Shown here: positions 8,261 to 16,985 of the stretch, piece by piece
Numbering within the stretch: position 1 is the first letter of the stretch
Layout of the letters: every line of letters starts with the position of its first letter
DNA from: CAXXOK01 sp001604115
GTDB lineage: Bacteria; Bacillota; Clostridia; Christensenellales; Aristaeellaceae
Assembly: GCA_034928535.1 (NCBI GenBank)
Contig: JAYFOV010000013.1
Location: 105,262 to 169,261 of the forward strand
Direction: 5' to 3'
DNA: 64,000 bases
Notes under the pieces: model-generated
The model's database searches: none
What the model was told of the DNA's origin: nothing
The model's input: only the letters and a program-made list of their open reading frames with translations
Program-made: the position numbers and the translations under genes

Positions 8261-9391
8261 ATGCAGAGGGTCAAACCCAAGCGGAAACGTTGGCAATCGC
8301 TTCTTATTCTGGCAGGCATCCTGGCGGGCATCGTCGGGGTGATTATCCTGCTTGTTTCTTTGTTTGCCTTTCGCCCTGTGACCAATGTGACGGCCTATCG
8401 CCTCCCCTGTGACTATAACGACAGCATTACCCCCTTTGGCGACAGTGTGCTCTATTATGACGGCGTGAGCATCCATTGCATGAGCAGCACCGGCGCGGTG
8501 CGCTGGAGCTTCCAGCTGGGCGCAAACGCTGGTTTTGACGCGACCAACGACGTGGTGGCCGCCTGGGCGGGCAATACCATCTATATCATTGACCGCAACG
8601 GCAACTCCACCTATAACGACAACCTGGGTGCCCCCATCCAATTTGCCCGCGCAGGCAAGCAGTACGTGGCCGCCGTGATTGGGGATGACACCTCATCCCG
8701 GCTGGTGGTCAAGGATCACTTGGGCGCGCATATGGATGAAGAAGCCGATGCCTATAAAAAGCTCCTGATCCTGGACGTTGGCTTTTACGGCCAAAACGGC
8801 GAGTATATGTGGACGCTCTCGCTGGATGTGTTCGGTACGGCGGCCAATACCATTCTCAATACTTTTGAGGTCGGCAAGATGAATACCGGCGAAGTGTCGC
8901 TGGGCAACGCCATTACCTACGCCGTGCTGTTTGAAAACAGCATCCTGCGCGTGATCAACACCCGCAAGATGCTCTCCTTTAACTACCGCGGCACAGAGGA
9001 TACCGCCTCCAGCGTGTTGGTGTATGGCTGGCGGCTTATCGGCGCGGATATTCCCGAAAAAGGCAGCGCGCAGATTCTCTTTGCGCCTACCGCGCAGACT
9101 GACAGCGATTTTGACATCCGTGAGCTGCGGCTCATCCAAGGCACCACGGACAGGCGTTACAGCCTGCCGGACACCAGCATCGGCGCCGCAGTATGGAACC
9201 GCGATATTTATGCTGTGAGCGGTTCTGCGTTGTTTCGCGCCGCCATGGAGGACAGCCGCTTTACCGAATATCCGCTTCCGCTGCAAAACCCGGCCACCCG
9301 CTTCATTGGCGTGATGGAAAACGGCAATATGATCATTGCCAGCGGCACCGAGGTGTATGTTTGCACCCTCCCCCGCGCGCCACGAAGGTAG
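8261..9391 (+). CDS. Membrane-anchored hypothetical protein (DUF5711-like)
   Basis: A 376-residue protein with a basic N-terminus (MQRVKPKRKRW), one membrane segment at about residues 13-38, and an extracytoplasmic domain rich in beta strands with recurrent Trp/Gly/Asp segments, for example YYDGVSIHCMSSTGAVRWSF and GNTIYIIDRNGNSTYN, as in PQQ-like beta-propellers. The ATG at 8261 has AAGGAG at 8250-8255. It lies directly upstream of cvpA, an arrangement I associate with the uncharacterised DUF5711 family of Clostridia; that name is recall, not a search. No catalytic motif is visible. A scaffold or sensor role at the envelope is possible but unproved. Confidence 0.7.
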   Translation: MQRVKPKRKRWQSLLILAGILAGIVGVIILLVSLFAFRPVTNVTAYRLPCDYNDSITPFGDSVLYYDGVSIHCMSSTGAVRWSFQLGANAGFDATNDVVAAWAGNTIYIIDRNGNSTYNDNLGAPIQFARAGKQYVAAVIGDDTSSRLVVKDHLGAHMDEEADAYKKLLILDVGFYGQNGEYMWTLSLDVFGTAANTILNTFEVGKMNTGEVSLGNAITYAVLFENSILRVINTRKMLSFNYRGTEDTASSVLVYGWRLIGADIPEKGSAQILFAPTAQTDSDFDIRELRLIQGTTDRRYSLPDTSIGAAVWNRDIYAVSGSALFRAAMEDSRFTEYPLPLQNPATRFIGVMENGNMIIASGTEVYVCTLPRAPRR

Positions 9392-9424
9392 CGCGCGCAT
9401 TCGCCCCGGAAAGGAGCATGCCCT

Positions 9425-10138
9425 TTGAACATCATCGACTACGGGATCATTGGTGTGATCGTGCTTTGTACGCTGTTTGGGTTTTACCGGGGGTTCATCC
9501 AGACCCTGCTCAATTTGGCGGGCTCGCTGCTCTCCTTCCTGGGTGCTTTTTGGCTGTTTCCCAAGCTGTCGGATGCGCTCAGCGCCAACCCGGAGTTTGT
9601 GCGTCTGGTATCCAGCTACACCGATTCCGGCAGCATCCTGGGCGATCTGGATCTGAGCAGCCGCGCGGTCGAAACCCTGAGCCAAAGCAATATCCAAGCC
9701 ATTGTGGATAAAGCTGCCCTGCCGGATTCCATCAGCCGTCTGCTCAGCGCAAACCTGAGCGGCAAGGTCTTCAGCCCCCTTGGCAATCTGGCGACCAACG
9801 TGGGCGATTATGTGAACCAAACCATCCTTTCCGTAAGCATCAACGTGCTGTGCTTCATCCTCAGCTTTTTGGTCTGTTTCCTGGTGCTGACCATTCTGAT
9901 CAACCTGCTGCGTACGGTGTTCCGCTTTCCTGTGCTCAAACATCTGGATTGGCTGGCCGGCGGCGCGTTTGGATTTGCCATCGGGTGCGTGCTTTGCTTT
10001 ATCCTCTTTACTGCCTTGCCGCTGCTGGAAAGCGTGGTGCGCCTGGAACCTTTTCAGGAACTGGTGAACGGCAGCGCGCTGGCGGGCATATTCCAAAACG
10101 GCAACCTGATCATATCCATCATGAACCGCAAAATCTAA
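9425..10138 (+). CDS. cvpA: CvpA family membrane protein
   Basis: A 237-residue protein with an N-terminal membrane pair (IDYGIIGVIVLCTLFGFYRGFIQTLL split over residues 3-28) and two more hydrophobic segments, around residues 140-165 and 175-205, the usual CvpA layout. The central part (about residues 50-130) is soluble. The start is TTG at 9425, eight bases after AAAGGAG (9410-9416); an ATG at 9418 is out of frame. It follows the anchored hypothetical by 33 bases and precedes the dipeptidase by 15, so the three are probably one operon. CvpA proteins are linked to envelope stress and cell-wall processes; the molecular role is unknown. Confidence 0.85.
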   Translation: MNIIDYGIIGVIVLCTLFGFYRGFIQTLLNLAGSLLSFLGAFWLFPKLSDALSANPEFVRLVSSYTDSGSILGDLDLSSRAVETLSQSNIQAIVDKAALPDSISRLLSANLSGKVFSPLGNLATNVGDYVNQTILSVSINVLCFILSFLVCFLVLTILINLLRTVFRFPVLKHLDWLAGGAFGFAIGCVLCFILFTALPLLESVVRLEPFQELVNGSALAGIFQNGNLIISIMNRKI

Positions 10139-10153
10139 TTGGAGGTATTACCC

Positions 10154-11068
10154 ATGCTCATCTGCGATACCCATGCCGACACATTGCACGGTTTACAGGA
10201 TGCATCCCGCGATGCTGCCAAACCCTTTGACGTGACCGCCGCGCACCTGACGAGCGGCCCCGCGGACGATGTGCGCGTTCAGGCGTTGGCGCTGTGGACC
10301 GGCGTGGAAGGGCTTCGCGGCAAGGACGTGGGCATTATTGACCGGGAAATGCAAGCGCTGCAAAGGTTGGAAAGCGAAGGCTTCCATCAGGTGTCCAAGC
10401 TGGAAGATGCCAGGCCCGGCGTTCCCAACTTTCTGTTGACCATCGAAGGCGGCGAGGTGTTCCAAAGCGGCCTGCAAACCGTGGATGCGTTTGCCCTGTG
10501 GGGGGTGCGCATCGCCTCCCTGGTGTGGAATCATGAAAATCCTTTCGGGCATCCGGCGGTAGGCGGCAACACGCACGGACTGCCCGGCCTTGGCAAGAAG
10601 CTGGTCAAGCGGCTCAACGAGCAGCACATCGCGGTGGATGTGAGCCATTTGAACGCCGCAGGCGTTCGGGATGTGCTCAAGTACAGCAAAGCACCGCTGA
10701 TCGCCACGCACAGCTGCTGCGATGCACTTTGCCCCCACCCGCGCAATCTGACAGATGAGCAGCTTAAGGCTATTTTTGAGGTGGGCGGATATGTAGGCAT
10801 CAACTTCTATCCGACTTTCCTCAGCCCCACCGGCATCGCTGATCTTGATACGGTAGTCGATCACATCCAGCACATGGCGGAGCTTGGCGGTGCCAAATAC
10901 ATCGGTATGGGTTCGGATTTTGACGGCATCGAGACACACCCGGCCGGGCTGGAGCATGCAGGCTGTGTGTATGGCTTGCTGGACCGTATGCGCGGGCGCG
11001 GCTTCAGCGAGGAGGCCGTGGTGGATTTTGCCGGCGAAAACTTCCGGCGCTATCTGGCCAAAATCTAA
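10154..11068 (+). CDS. Membrane dipeptidase (peptidase family M19)
   Basis: A 304-residue zinc dipeptidase of the renal dipeptidase family, cytoplasmic here (no signal peptide). The N-terminal CDTHADTLHGL carries the first metal ligands (His and Asp of H-x-D), TIEGGEVF supplies the bridging Glu, VDVSHLN and ATHSCCDALCPHPRNLTDEQ supply later His ligands, and GMGSDFDGIETHPAGL is the conserved C-terminal active-site Asp region. Length and motif order match bacterial M19 enzymes. The ATG at 10154 has GGAGGT at 10141-10146. Such enzymes hydrolyse dipeptides, often with a D-residue at the C-terminal side, and may recycle wall peptides or process cysteinyl-glycine. Confidence 0.92.
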   Translation: MLICDTHADTLHGLQDASRDAAKPFDVTAAHLTSGPADDVRVQALALWTGVEGLRGKDVGIIDREMQALQRLESEGFHQVSKLEDARPGVPNFLLTIEGGEVFQSGLQTVDAFALWGVRIASLVWNHENPFGHPAVGGNTHGLPGLGKKLVKRLNEQHIAVDVSHLNAAGVRDVLKYSKAPLIATHSCCDALCPHPRNLTDEQLKAIFEVGGYVGINFYPTFLSPTGIADLDTVVDHIQHMAELGGAKYIGMGSDFDGIETHPAGLEHAGCVYGLLDRMRGRGFSEEAVVDFAGENFRRYLAKI

Positions 11069-11097
11069 AGGCCAACACCCAGCACCAGTCATAAAGG

Positions 11098-11257
11098 GTG
11101 GGGCATGGGATGAAATCCCTTGTCAGGTACCAAGTCTTTCACCCTTGGCGCGGTTCGGGGTGAAACCTCAAACCTCAGGCCCAACCTGTAGCGCAAGCGG
11201 GCGAACAGCCCGCAAGGCTATGAGGCAAGCGGTGGCAGCGACGATTCTAGGTTCTTT
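11098..11257 (+). repeat. Dispersed intergenic repeat, full copy
   Basis: It begins GTGGGGCATGGGATGAAATC, continues with CCTTGTCAGGTACCAAG, then GGGGTGAAACCTCAAACC, GCGCAAGCGGGCGAACAGCC, GCAAGGCTATGAGGC and ends near GGTGGCAGCGACGATTCTAG. Blocks match copies at 33158 (+) and 41644 (-) in the same order. It lies between convergent genes. Confidence 0.75.
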
Positions 11258-11261
11258 GGCA

Positions 11262-11305
11262 AGTCAAACAGGGTCACAGGCAGCTGCCTGTGACCCTGTT
11301 TGACT
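11262..11305. terminator. 44-bp perfect palindrome between convergent dipeptidase and serA
   Basis: Bases 11262-11283 are exactly the reverse complement of 11284-11305 (22-bp stem, no mismatch), centred on GCAGCTGC. Its place between convergent genes suggests a bidirectional terminator; the outer ends are A/T-rich but there is no long T-run. The rest of the 403-base gap (11306-11471) shows nothing. Confidence 0.7.
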
Positions 11306-11471
11306 AGTGCTGCTGCGCCCGCGCCGCATGTGTGCCGCCATGGATGCTATGCGGCTTTCGACGCCGCCCGGAACATAACAGCGAACGGTTTCCGCCGGCG
11401 AGGATGTAAGCATCCGCATGCCTCCTTCCCCTTGGCACGCAAGGCAGCACGGCCGGAAGGCGGGCCGCATG

Positions 11472-12653
11472 TCACACGCAGTTGGGTTCAAAGGTGCGCA
11501 CCCGAATCACACCCGGCAGCGCGCGAATTTCGCCAATGAGCGCTTCAGGCGGATGGTCGTCCGTCTCCAGAACGGTCACTGCCATTTCCTTGCGGCTCTT
11601 GTTGAGCATGTTGTCAATATTGATGCCCTTATCCGCGATTGCGGAGGAAATAGCGCTGACCATCGCGGGCACGTTTTCATGGATGACCAGAATGCGGTGC
11701 CCGGTGCAGCTGTTGAGCTGCAACTCCGGAAAATTCACGCTGTTCTTGATCTGTCCAAATTCCAGATAGTCTTTGAGCTGCTTGGCCGCCATGCTGGCGC
11801 AGTTTTCCTCGCTTTCCGGGGTGCTGGCGCCCAAGTGCGGAATCACCACAGCGTTTTTCACGCCGATGAGTGCCTCGGTGGGGAAATCCGTCACGTAACT
11901 GGCGACTTTGCCGCTTTCCAACGCGGCGGCGATGGCGGCGGTATCCACCAGCTCCGCACGGCTGAAGTTGAGCAGATGCACGCCATCCTTCATGCGCGAG
12001 AGGGCGGCTGCATCCACCAGGCCGCGGGTCTTGTCCCCCAGAGGCACATGCAGGGTGATATAATCCGCCTGAGCATAGAGCGCATCCTGCGTGGTGCAGC
12101 GCCGGATGGTGCTGCTCAGCGCCCAAGCGCTCTCCACGCTGATAAACGGGTCAAACCCGATCACATCCATGCCCAGCCCCAGCTCGGCCGTGTTGGCGAC
12201 AATCGCGCCGATCGCCCCCAGCCCAACCACGCCCAGGATTTTGCCGCGTACCTCAGGCCCCACAAACTCGCCCTTGCCTTTTTCGACCAGCTTGGGCACA
12301 TCCTCCCCCTTGCCCCGGAGGGTCTTGACCCACTCGATGCCGCCGACGATGTTGCGGCTGCCCAGCATCAGGCCGCACACCACCAGCTCCGCCACGGCGT
12401 TGGCGTTGGCGCCGGGGGTGTTGAACACCACGATGCCCTGCTTGTTGCAGCGCTCGATGGGTACGTTGTTGGTGCCTGCGCCCGCGCGCGCAATGGCCAG
12501 CAGGCTATCAGGCAGCTCCAGGCTATGCATATCGGCCGAGCGAACCAAAATGCCATCCGGCACGGGCTCCTCCTTGGCGATGAGGTATTGCTCCGCGCTC
12601 AGATGCGCATGGATGATGTCCGATATCGCGTTGAGGGTCTGTATTTTGAACAT
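11472..12653 (-). CDS. serA: D-3-phosphoglycerate dehydrogenase
   Basis: A 393-residue enzyme that oxidises 3-phosphoglycerate to 3-phosphohydroxypyruvate, the first step of serine synthesis. An N-terminal substrate-binding half (ARAGAGTNNVPIERC), a Rossmann motif GVVGLGAIGAIVANTA, the catalytic Arg in LLNFSRAELVD, Glu in the following segment, and the His in IPHLGASTPESEENCA are visible, followed by a C-terminal ACT domain (about residues 320-393, ILVIHENVPAMVSAIS). This is the short type with ACT but no intervening ASB domain. In place of the common NxARG the motif reads NFSRAE, a known variant. The ATG at 12653 follows AGAAGGAGC. It is downstream of serC in an operon. Confidence 0.95.
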   Translation of the reverse strand: MFKIQTLNAISDIIHAHLSAEQYLIAKEEPVPDGILVRSADMHSLELPDSLLAIARAGAGTNNVPIERCNKQGIVVFNTPGANANAVAELVVCGLMLGSRNIVGGIEWVKTLRGKGEDVPKLVEKGKGEFVGPEVRGKILGVVGLGAIGAIVANTAELGLGMDVIGFDPFISVESAWALSSTIRRCTTQDALYAQADYITLHVPLGDKTRGLVDAAALSRMKDGVHLLNFSRAELVDTAAIAAALESGKVASYVTDFPTEALIGVKNAVVIPHLGASTPESEENCASMAAKQLKDYLEFGQIKNSVNFPELQLNSCTGHRILVIHENVPAMVSAISSAIADKGINIDNMLNKSRKEMAVTVLETDDHPPEALIGEIRALPGVIRVRTFEPNCV

Positions 12654-12678
12654 GCGTTTCGCTCCTTCTCTTTGGTGC

Positions 12679-12715
12679 CGCCAACCTTTGTCTTGGGTGA
12701 AGCTAAAGGTTGGCG
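12679..12715 (-). promoter_or_regulatory. Stem-loop in the serC-serA intergenic spacer
   Basis: A perfect 11-bp stem (CGCCAACCTTT and its complement) begins directly after the serC stop codon. No T-run follows, so it is more likely an mRNA-processing or partial-termination element that sets the serC:serA ratio than a full terminator. Confidence 0.5.
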
Positions 12716-13798
12716 TTACAGTGCTTCCTTTTCAAACTGCGCCATCAGATCGACCAGCTTTTGCACGCCGGCCATCGGCATGGCGTTGTAAATGCTGGCG
12801 CGCATGCCACCCACGTTGCGGTGCCCTTTGATATTGGCAACGCCGTTCTTTTGGCAGAATTTGCAAAACGCATCGTCCTTGGCTTCGTCCCCGGTAACAA
12901 AGGTCACGTTCATCAGCGAGCGGTATTGCGGCTGCACGGGGTTTGTGAACAGCTTGCTTGCGTCGATTGCGTCATACAGCAGCTTGGCTTTGGCAAGGTT
13001 ACGCTCGTAAAAAGCTGGCACGCCGCCGGCTTCCTTCATCCACTCGCACACCAGCTTGACCATATAAATGGCAAAGGTGTTGGGGGTGTTGAGCATGCTT
13101 TCGTTTTTGGATTGGAGTGCCCAGTCCAGCACCTTTGGGCACTGAGGCGAAGCCTTGCCCAGCAGATCGCGCCGCACAATGAGCACCGCAACGCCCGCGG
13201 GTCCGATATTTTTTTGCGCGCCGGCATAAATCACGCCAAAGCGGCTCACGTCCATCGGCTCAGACAGGATGTTGCTGCTGGCATCCGCCACCAGCGGCAC
13301 ACTGCCGGTATCGGGCAGCGCCACAAAGCGCGTGCCGTAAATGGTGTTGTTGGTGGTGATGTGCACATAATCTGCTTCCGGTGTAAAGAGCAAACCCGCC
13401 AGGGAAGGGATGTAGGTGTAGTTGTCCGCGCGGCTGGAGGCGATGGTGTTCACTGTGCCATACTTCTTGGCTTCCTCTGCCGCCAGATGGGCAAAATTGC
13501 CCGTGTCCAGATAGTCCGCCACACGGCTGCCCGTGAGCAGGTTCAGGGGCACACCCGCAAACTGCATGGTCGCTCCCCCATGCAGAAAAAGTAGCTCATG
13601 CGTGTCCGGCACACCCATGACCTCGCGGAACAAGGCAATCGCGCTGTTGTAAATATCCATAAACATACCCGTGCGGTGGCTCATCTCCAGCACACTCATC
13701 CCTTTGCCGGGGTAGCAGAACAGCTCGCTTGCCGCTTTCTGCAGCACGCTTTCGTCAATGACCGCGGGGCCAGCCGAGAAGTTGTACACTCGTTCCAT
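12716..13798 (-). CDS. serC: Phosphoserine aminotransferase
   Basis: A 360-residue class V (PLP) aminotransferase making phosphoserine from phosphohydroxypyruvate and glutamate. It starts MERVYNFSAGPAVIDESVL, and shows MSHRTGMFMDI, LFLHGGATMQFAGVPLNLL, DASSNILSEPMDVSRFG, the PLP-lysine segment YAGAQKNIGPAGVAVLIVR, and the C-terminal GHRNVGGMRASIYNAMP. All match SerC over its full usual length. The ATG at 13798 has AAAGGAGG. It is the first gene of the serC-serA operon. No T-box or serine-responsive leader could be recognised in the 530 bases upstream. Confidence 0.96.
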   Translation of the reverse strand: MERVYNFSAGPAVIDESVLQKAASELFCYPGKGMSVLEMSHRTGMFMDIYNSAIALFREVMGVPDTHELLFLHGGATMQFAGVPLNLLTGSRVADYLDTGNFAHLAAEEAKKYGTVNTIASSRADNYTYIPSLAGLLFTPEADYVHITTNNTIYGTRFVALPDTGSVPLVADASSNILSEPMDVSRFGVIYAGAQKNIGPAGVAVLIVRRDLLGKASPQCPKVLDWALQSKNESMLNTPNTFAIYMVKLVCEWMKEAGGVPAFYERNLAKAKLLYDAIDASKLFTNPVQPQYRSLMNVTFVTGDEAKDDAFCKFCQKNGVANIKGHRNVGGMRASIYNAMPMAGVQKLVDLMAQFEKEAL

Positions 13799-14332
13799 GA
13801 TGAACCTCCTTTGTAATGCCTGCCAACGCAGGGATAAAGCCTTATGATGAGGTATCAGACGGCCATAATGTTCCCATCGCCGCCTATTTCCGGGACGTTT
13901 TTTGCCCTATGGGGCGCATGCCGTACCGGTTTTGGGTATCATACAACAAGTTCACATTGCATGCAAGTGCGAAATCCGTCCCACAGGGCTAATTTTGTCC
14001 CGATATTGGCATGGAAAGGCATCCAAATGCGCTATGCCACAAGGGTTTGCCACACGGCCGCTGCAAGGAGCACTTTATTGTACTAAATCCAATACAAAAG
14101 CGATGAACACCGTGAGGTTTGTTCACAACGGGTCATTATGCCGCCATAGTCAAAATCCGGCTTGGGCAACACGGTGTAGCGCGCTCCCGCCGGGGAAGGG
14201 TCTCCTGCGGCCTGCCAGCCGTAGGTGCCGCACGCAACAAAACCGCCCGAGCATGCCCGGGCGGTTTTGTTGCGTGCATCTGGCAAGCGCAGTCGGCTGA
14301 TTTTGATTGCATTGGCCTGGCAGCCCGTGCCC
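13799..14332. other. Gap upstream of serC
   Basis: About 530 bases. It must hold the serC promoter, but no minus-strand -35/-10 pair close to consensus was found. The only clear element is the terminator hairpin at 14230-14277. No gene is supported: the short open frames lack ribosome binding sites and recognisable products. Confidence 0.5.
14230..14277 (-). terminator. Strong terminator after the ABC-F/DUF1653 operon
   Basis: A perfect 20-bp stem (GCACGCAACAAAACCGCCCG at 14230-14249, complement at 14258-14277) with an 8-nt loop. An A-tract on one arm and T-tract on the other make it usable in either direction. Confidence 0.8.
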
Positions 14333-14545
14333 TCAAACCATCTTGGTAAAACGCGGCGTTGCTACGCCGTCATGCTGCACGGTTTCCTGCCACATGGCAA
14401 GCGGCCGCACCCAGATGCCCCGCTCGCCGTACAGTGCCTGATAGACGACCATGCGCTCCCGCGTCTCGCTGTGCGTGGCAATCATCAGCAGCTGGTACAG
14501 GTTTCCCTTGAAATGGCGGTAAACGCCTGCCTCCGGCTCCTGCAT
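14333..14545 (-). CDS. DUF1653 family protein
   Basis: A 70-residue protein. The block YRHFKGNLYQLLMIATHSET, followed by VVYQALYGERGIWVRPLAMW, is the DUF1653 signature and covers nearly the whole chain. The ATG at 14545 has GGGGAGG upstream and lies 14 bases after the ABC-F stop, so the two are co-transcribed. DUF1653 proteins are small, widespread and of unknown function; some occur fused to or beside enzymes. Nothing in this copy identifies a catalytic site. Confidence 0.88.
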   Translation of the reverse strand: MQEPEAGVYRHFKGNLYQLLMIATHSETRERMVVYQALYGERGIWVRPLAMWQETVQHDGVATPRFTKMV

Positions 14546-14559
14546 CCGCCCGCCTCCCC

Positions 14560-16158
14560 TCAGCGCCCGCGTTTCCAGGCCAGGAACTCTTCAAACGTGC
14601 CAACGCGATCCAGGCAACCATTGCCCCCCACGGGAATCTCGATCACGCGATTGGCCACCTCATCAATAAACTGATGGTCGTGCGAGGCAAAGAACAGGTT
14701 GCCCGGATAGGCGACCAACCCGCTGGACAGCGCCGTGATGCTTTCCAGATCCAGATGATCCGTCGGTTGATCCAGAATGAGCGCGTTGCCTTTGCTCATC
14801 ATCATACGACTGAGCATGCAGCGCACCTTCTCACCGCCGGAGAGCACCTTGGCGGGCTTGTACACCTCATCGCCGGAAAACAGCATGCGTCCCAAAAAGC
14901 CGCGCAGGTAGGTTTCCGTCTGGTCGATGGAGTACTGGCGAAGCCACTCGATCAGGCTACCTTCGTAGCCCTCAAAATAGGCGGTGTTATCTTTGGGAAA
15001 ATAGCTGTGCGTGATGGTCACGCCCCAGCGGAAGCTGCCCGCGTCCGGCTCCAGCTCCCCGGTCAGGATCTGGAACAGCGTGCTGGCGCCCGCCTCGTTT
15101 TCCCCAACAAAGGCGATCTTATCGCCCTTATTGACGGTAAAGGTCACATTGTCCAGCACTTTCACGCCATCCACCGTCTTGGATAGCCCCTCCACAAACA
15201 GGATGTCCTTGCCAGCCTCGCGCTCCGGCTCAAAGCCTACATATGGGCTTTTGCGGCTGGAGGCGGGCATGTCCTCCACCTGGATGCTGTCCAGGATCTT
15301 TTTGCGGCTGGTAGCTTGCTTGCTTTTGGACTTGTTGGCCGAGAACCGGCGGATGAACTCCTGCAAATCACGAATCTTCTCATCGCGCTTCTTGTTCTGG
15401 TTGCGCAGCAGCTGTTGGAACAGCTGGCTGGACTCATACCAAAAATCATAGTTGCCGGAGTACATTTTGCACGTCTGGTGATCCACATCCACAATGTTGG
15501 TGCACACCGCGTTGAGGAAGTGGCGGTCATGGCTCACCACAATCACGATGGCGTCGCAGTCGATCAGGAATTCCTCCAGCCACTCGGTGCTCTCCACATC
15601 CAGGCCGTTGGTCGGCTCATCCAGCAGGATGATGGAAGGGCGGCCGAACAGCGCCTGAGCCAGCAGCACCTTGACTTTCAGACGGCCATCCAGGCTGCCC
15701 ATCAGGCTCTGGTGCAGGTCGGTCGCCACGCCAAGGCCGTTGAGCAGCTGCGCTGCCTCCGTTTCCGCATCCCAGCCGTTCATCTCGGCAAACTCGCCCT
15801 CCAGCACAGCGGCGCGCTCGCCATCGGCATCGCTGAAATCCGCCTTGGCATAGAGCGCGTCTTTCTCCTGCATGATCTCATAGAGCTTGGGATTGCCCAT
15901 GATCACGGTTTCCAGCACTGGGTGCTCGTCATACTTGAAGTGGTTCTGTTCCAAAACGCTCATGCGATCCTCTTTGGTGATACTCACCGTGCCTGTAGAG
16001 GCTTGCAGCTCACCGGAGATGATCCGAAGCAGCGTGCTCTTGCCCGCACCGTTGGCCCCGATGATGCCGTAGCAGTGCCCACGCTGGAAGATCAGATCCA
16101 CATTCTTATAAAGCAGGTCGCCCGCAAATTGCAGGCTCACGTTGGTAATGGTTAACAT
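14560..16158 (-). CDS. ABC-F family ATPase (YbiT-like)
   Basis: A 532-residue soluble protein with two ABC ATPase domains and no membrane segments, as in ABC-F ribosome-associated translation factors. The first domain has Walker A GANGAGKST (Lys40) and Walker B IILLDEPTNGLD; its signature is degenerate (MGSLDGRLKVK), as in E. coli YbiT. The linker (residues about 245-300) has the basic FSANKSKSKQATSRKK motif. In the second domain the signature LSGGEK is intact, but Walker A reads GENEAGAST (Ala358 in place of Lys) and Walker B reads ALILDQPTDHLD (Gln464 in place of the catalytic Glu). So one composite site looks active and the other dead. Followed by the DUF1653 gene. Confidence 0.92.
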   Translation of the reverse strand: MLTITNVSLQFAGDLLYKNVDLIFQRGHCYGIIGANGAGKSTLLRIISGELQASTGTVSITKEDRMSVLEQNHFKYDEHPVLETVIMGNPKLYEIMQEKDALYAKADFSDADGERAAVLEGEFAEMNGWDAETEAAQLLNGLGVATDLHQSLMGSLDGRLKVKVLLAQALFGRPSIILLDEPTNGLDVESTEWLEEFLIDCDAIVIVVSHDRHFLNAVCTNIVDVDHQTCKMYSGNYDFWYESSQLFQQLLRNQNKKRDEKIRDLQEFIRRFSANKSKSKQATSRKKILDSIQVEDMPASSRKSPYVGFEPEREAGKDILFVEGLSKTVDGVKVLDNVTFTVNKGDKIAFVGENEAGASTLFQILTGELEPDAGSFRWGVTITHSYFPKDNTAYFEGYEGSLIEWLRQYSIDQTETYLRGFLGRMLFSGDEVYKPAKVLSGGEKVRCMLSRMMMSKGNALILDQPTDHLDLESITALSSGLVAYPGNLFFASHDHQFIDEVANRVIEIPVGGNGCLDRVGTFEEFLAWKRGR

Positions 16159-16191
16159 CCCTTGGTCTACCCCCTTGACATAATCCGTTTA

Positions 16192-16220
16192 AGGGTATCA
16201 CGGATGGTAGCGTTTGTCAA
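16192..16220 (-). promoter_or_regulatory. Promoter of the ABC-F/DUF1653 operon
   Basis: On the minus strand a consensus TTGACA (16215-16220) and TACCCT (16192-16197) with a 17-base spacer, about 35 bases before the ABC-F start. Confidence 0.7.
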
Positions 16221-16273
16221 AGAAAACAGTAAGAGCGCATCATTTTGCCATATCGGCGGGGATTGGCTCCTGG

Positions 16274-16801
16274 TCACGGTTCTACTTGCATCGTAGCCAG
16301 AAAACAATCCGGGCTCGGGATAAAATCGGCTCTGGGCACGCCCGGCAATTGCACACGAAATTCCAGGGTCACAAATAGCCCTTCCGACACCTGCGTTGCC
16401 GCCGCCCACGCCGCTATGCCCTCCCATGCGAGCGTATAGCCGATGAAGCACCGCTCCCCGATCCACAATTCCGCAATGTCGCTTACGCTATTGGATCGGC
16501 TTGCCTTCTCCAGCGCTTTTTGCCAGCGCACCAGATCCCAGCCCGGTTGCTCCTGTACAAAGGCCAGCATAGTTTGGCTGCCGTCAGCATTGGTCGCCTC
16601 CAGCACCGCTTGCGCGGGGTCAGGCTGCACGGTGACTGACCACCCCTCCGGCACGCCGATACGGTACCCTGTGCCCGCAACCGTTGCCCACCCCATGGCG
16701 GGCGCGCGCCCTGCAGCATGCAGCGCCAGCGCGGCCGCTGGCCAGCACGCCGGCAGCAAGGTCATCGCAACCAGTAAACCGAGCGCAACCCAGCGTTTCA
16801 A
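16274..16801 (-). CDS. Secreted hypothetical protein
   Basis: A 175-residue product with a signal peptide (MKRWVALGLLVAMTLLPACW, then PAAALALHA). A Cys at residue 19 follows LLPA, giving LPAC, so lipoprotein processing is possible. The mature part (GWATVAGTGYRIGVPEGWSV and LEFRVQLPGVPRADF) is strand-rich and resembles the small beta domains that begin by describing a peptide-like bound segment, but I do not recognise a family. The start is TTG at 16801, with AAGGAGGG seven bases upstream. It is a single gene between the ABC-F operon and divergent argH. Function unknown. Confidence 0.65.
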   Translation of the reverse strand: MKRWVALGLLVAMTLLPACWPAAALALHAAGRAPAMGWATVAGTGYRIGVPEGWSVTVQPDPAQAVLEATNADGSQTMLAFVQEQPGWDLVRWQKALEKASRSNSVSDIAELWIGERCFIGYTLAWEGIAAWAAATQVSEGLFVTLEFRVQLPGVPRADFIPSPDCFLATMQVEP

Positions 16802-16919
16802 AGCGCTCCCTCCTTACATCCATTGCCTTCTGCCCATGGAACGGATCAATCCCTGTTAATCTTCCCGCATGCCAACCCCCCGCCCGGCACAGCTCTTTCC
16901 CCGCAGGGCTCTCCTGTGC

Positions 16920-16925
16920 TATAAT
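16920..16925 (+). promoter_or_regulatory. argH promoter -10
   Basis: A consensus TATAAT 60 bases before the argH start. The -35 position (TTCCCC region, 16897-16902) is weak, which suggests activator dependence or low basal expression. Confidence 0.55.
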
Positions 16926-16985
16926 CAACCCAGCCCAACTGGGCGCACGCACGCGGCCATGCCGCAGGAATGAGGTCGATCCCCC

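Noticed and set aside
13799..14332. A T-box or serine-type riboswitch upstream of serC
   Set aside because: No T-box antiterminator sequence, specifier loop or known aptamer core was found on the minus strand.
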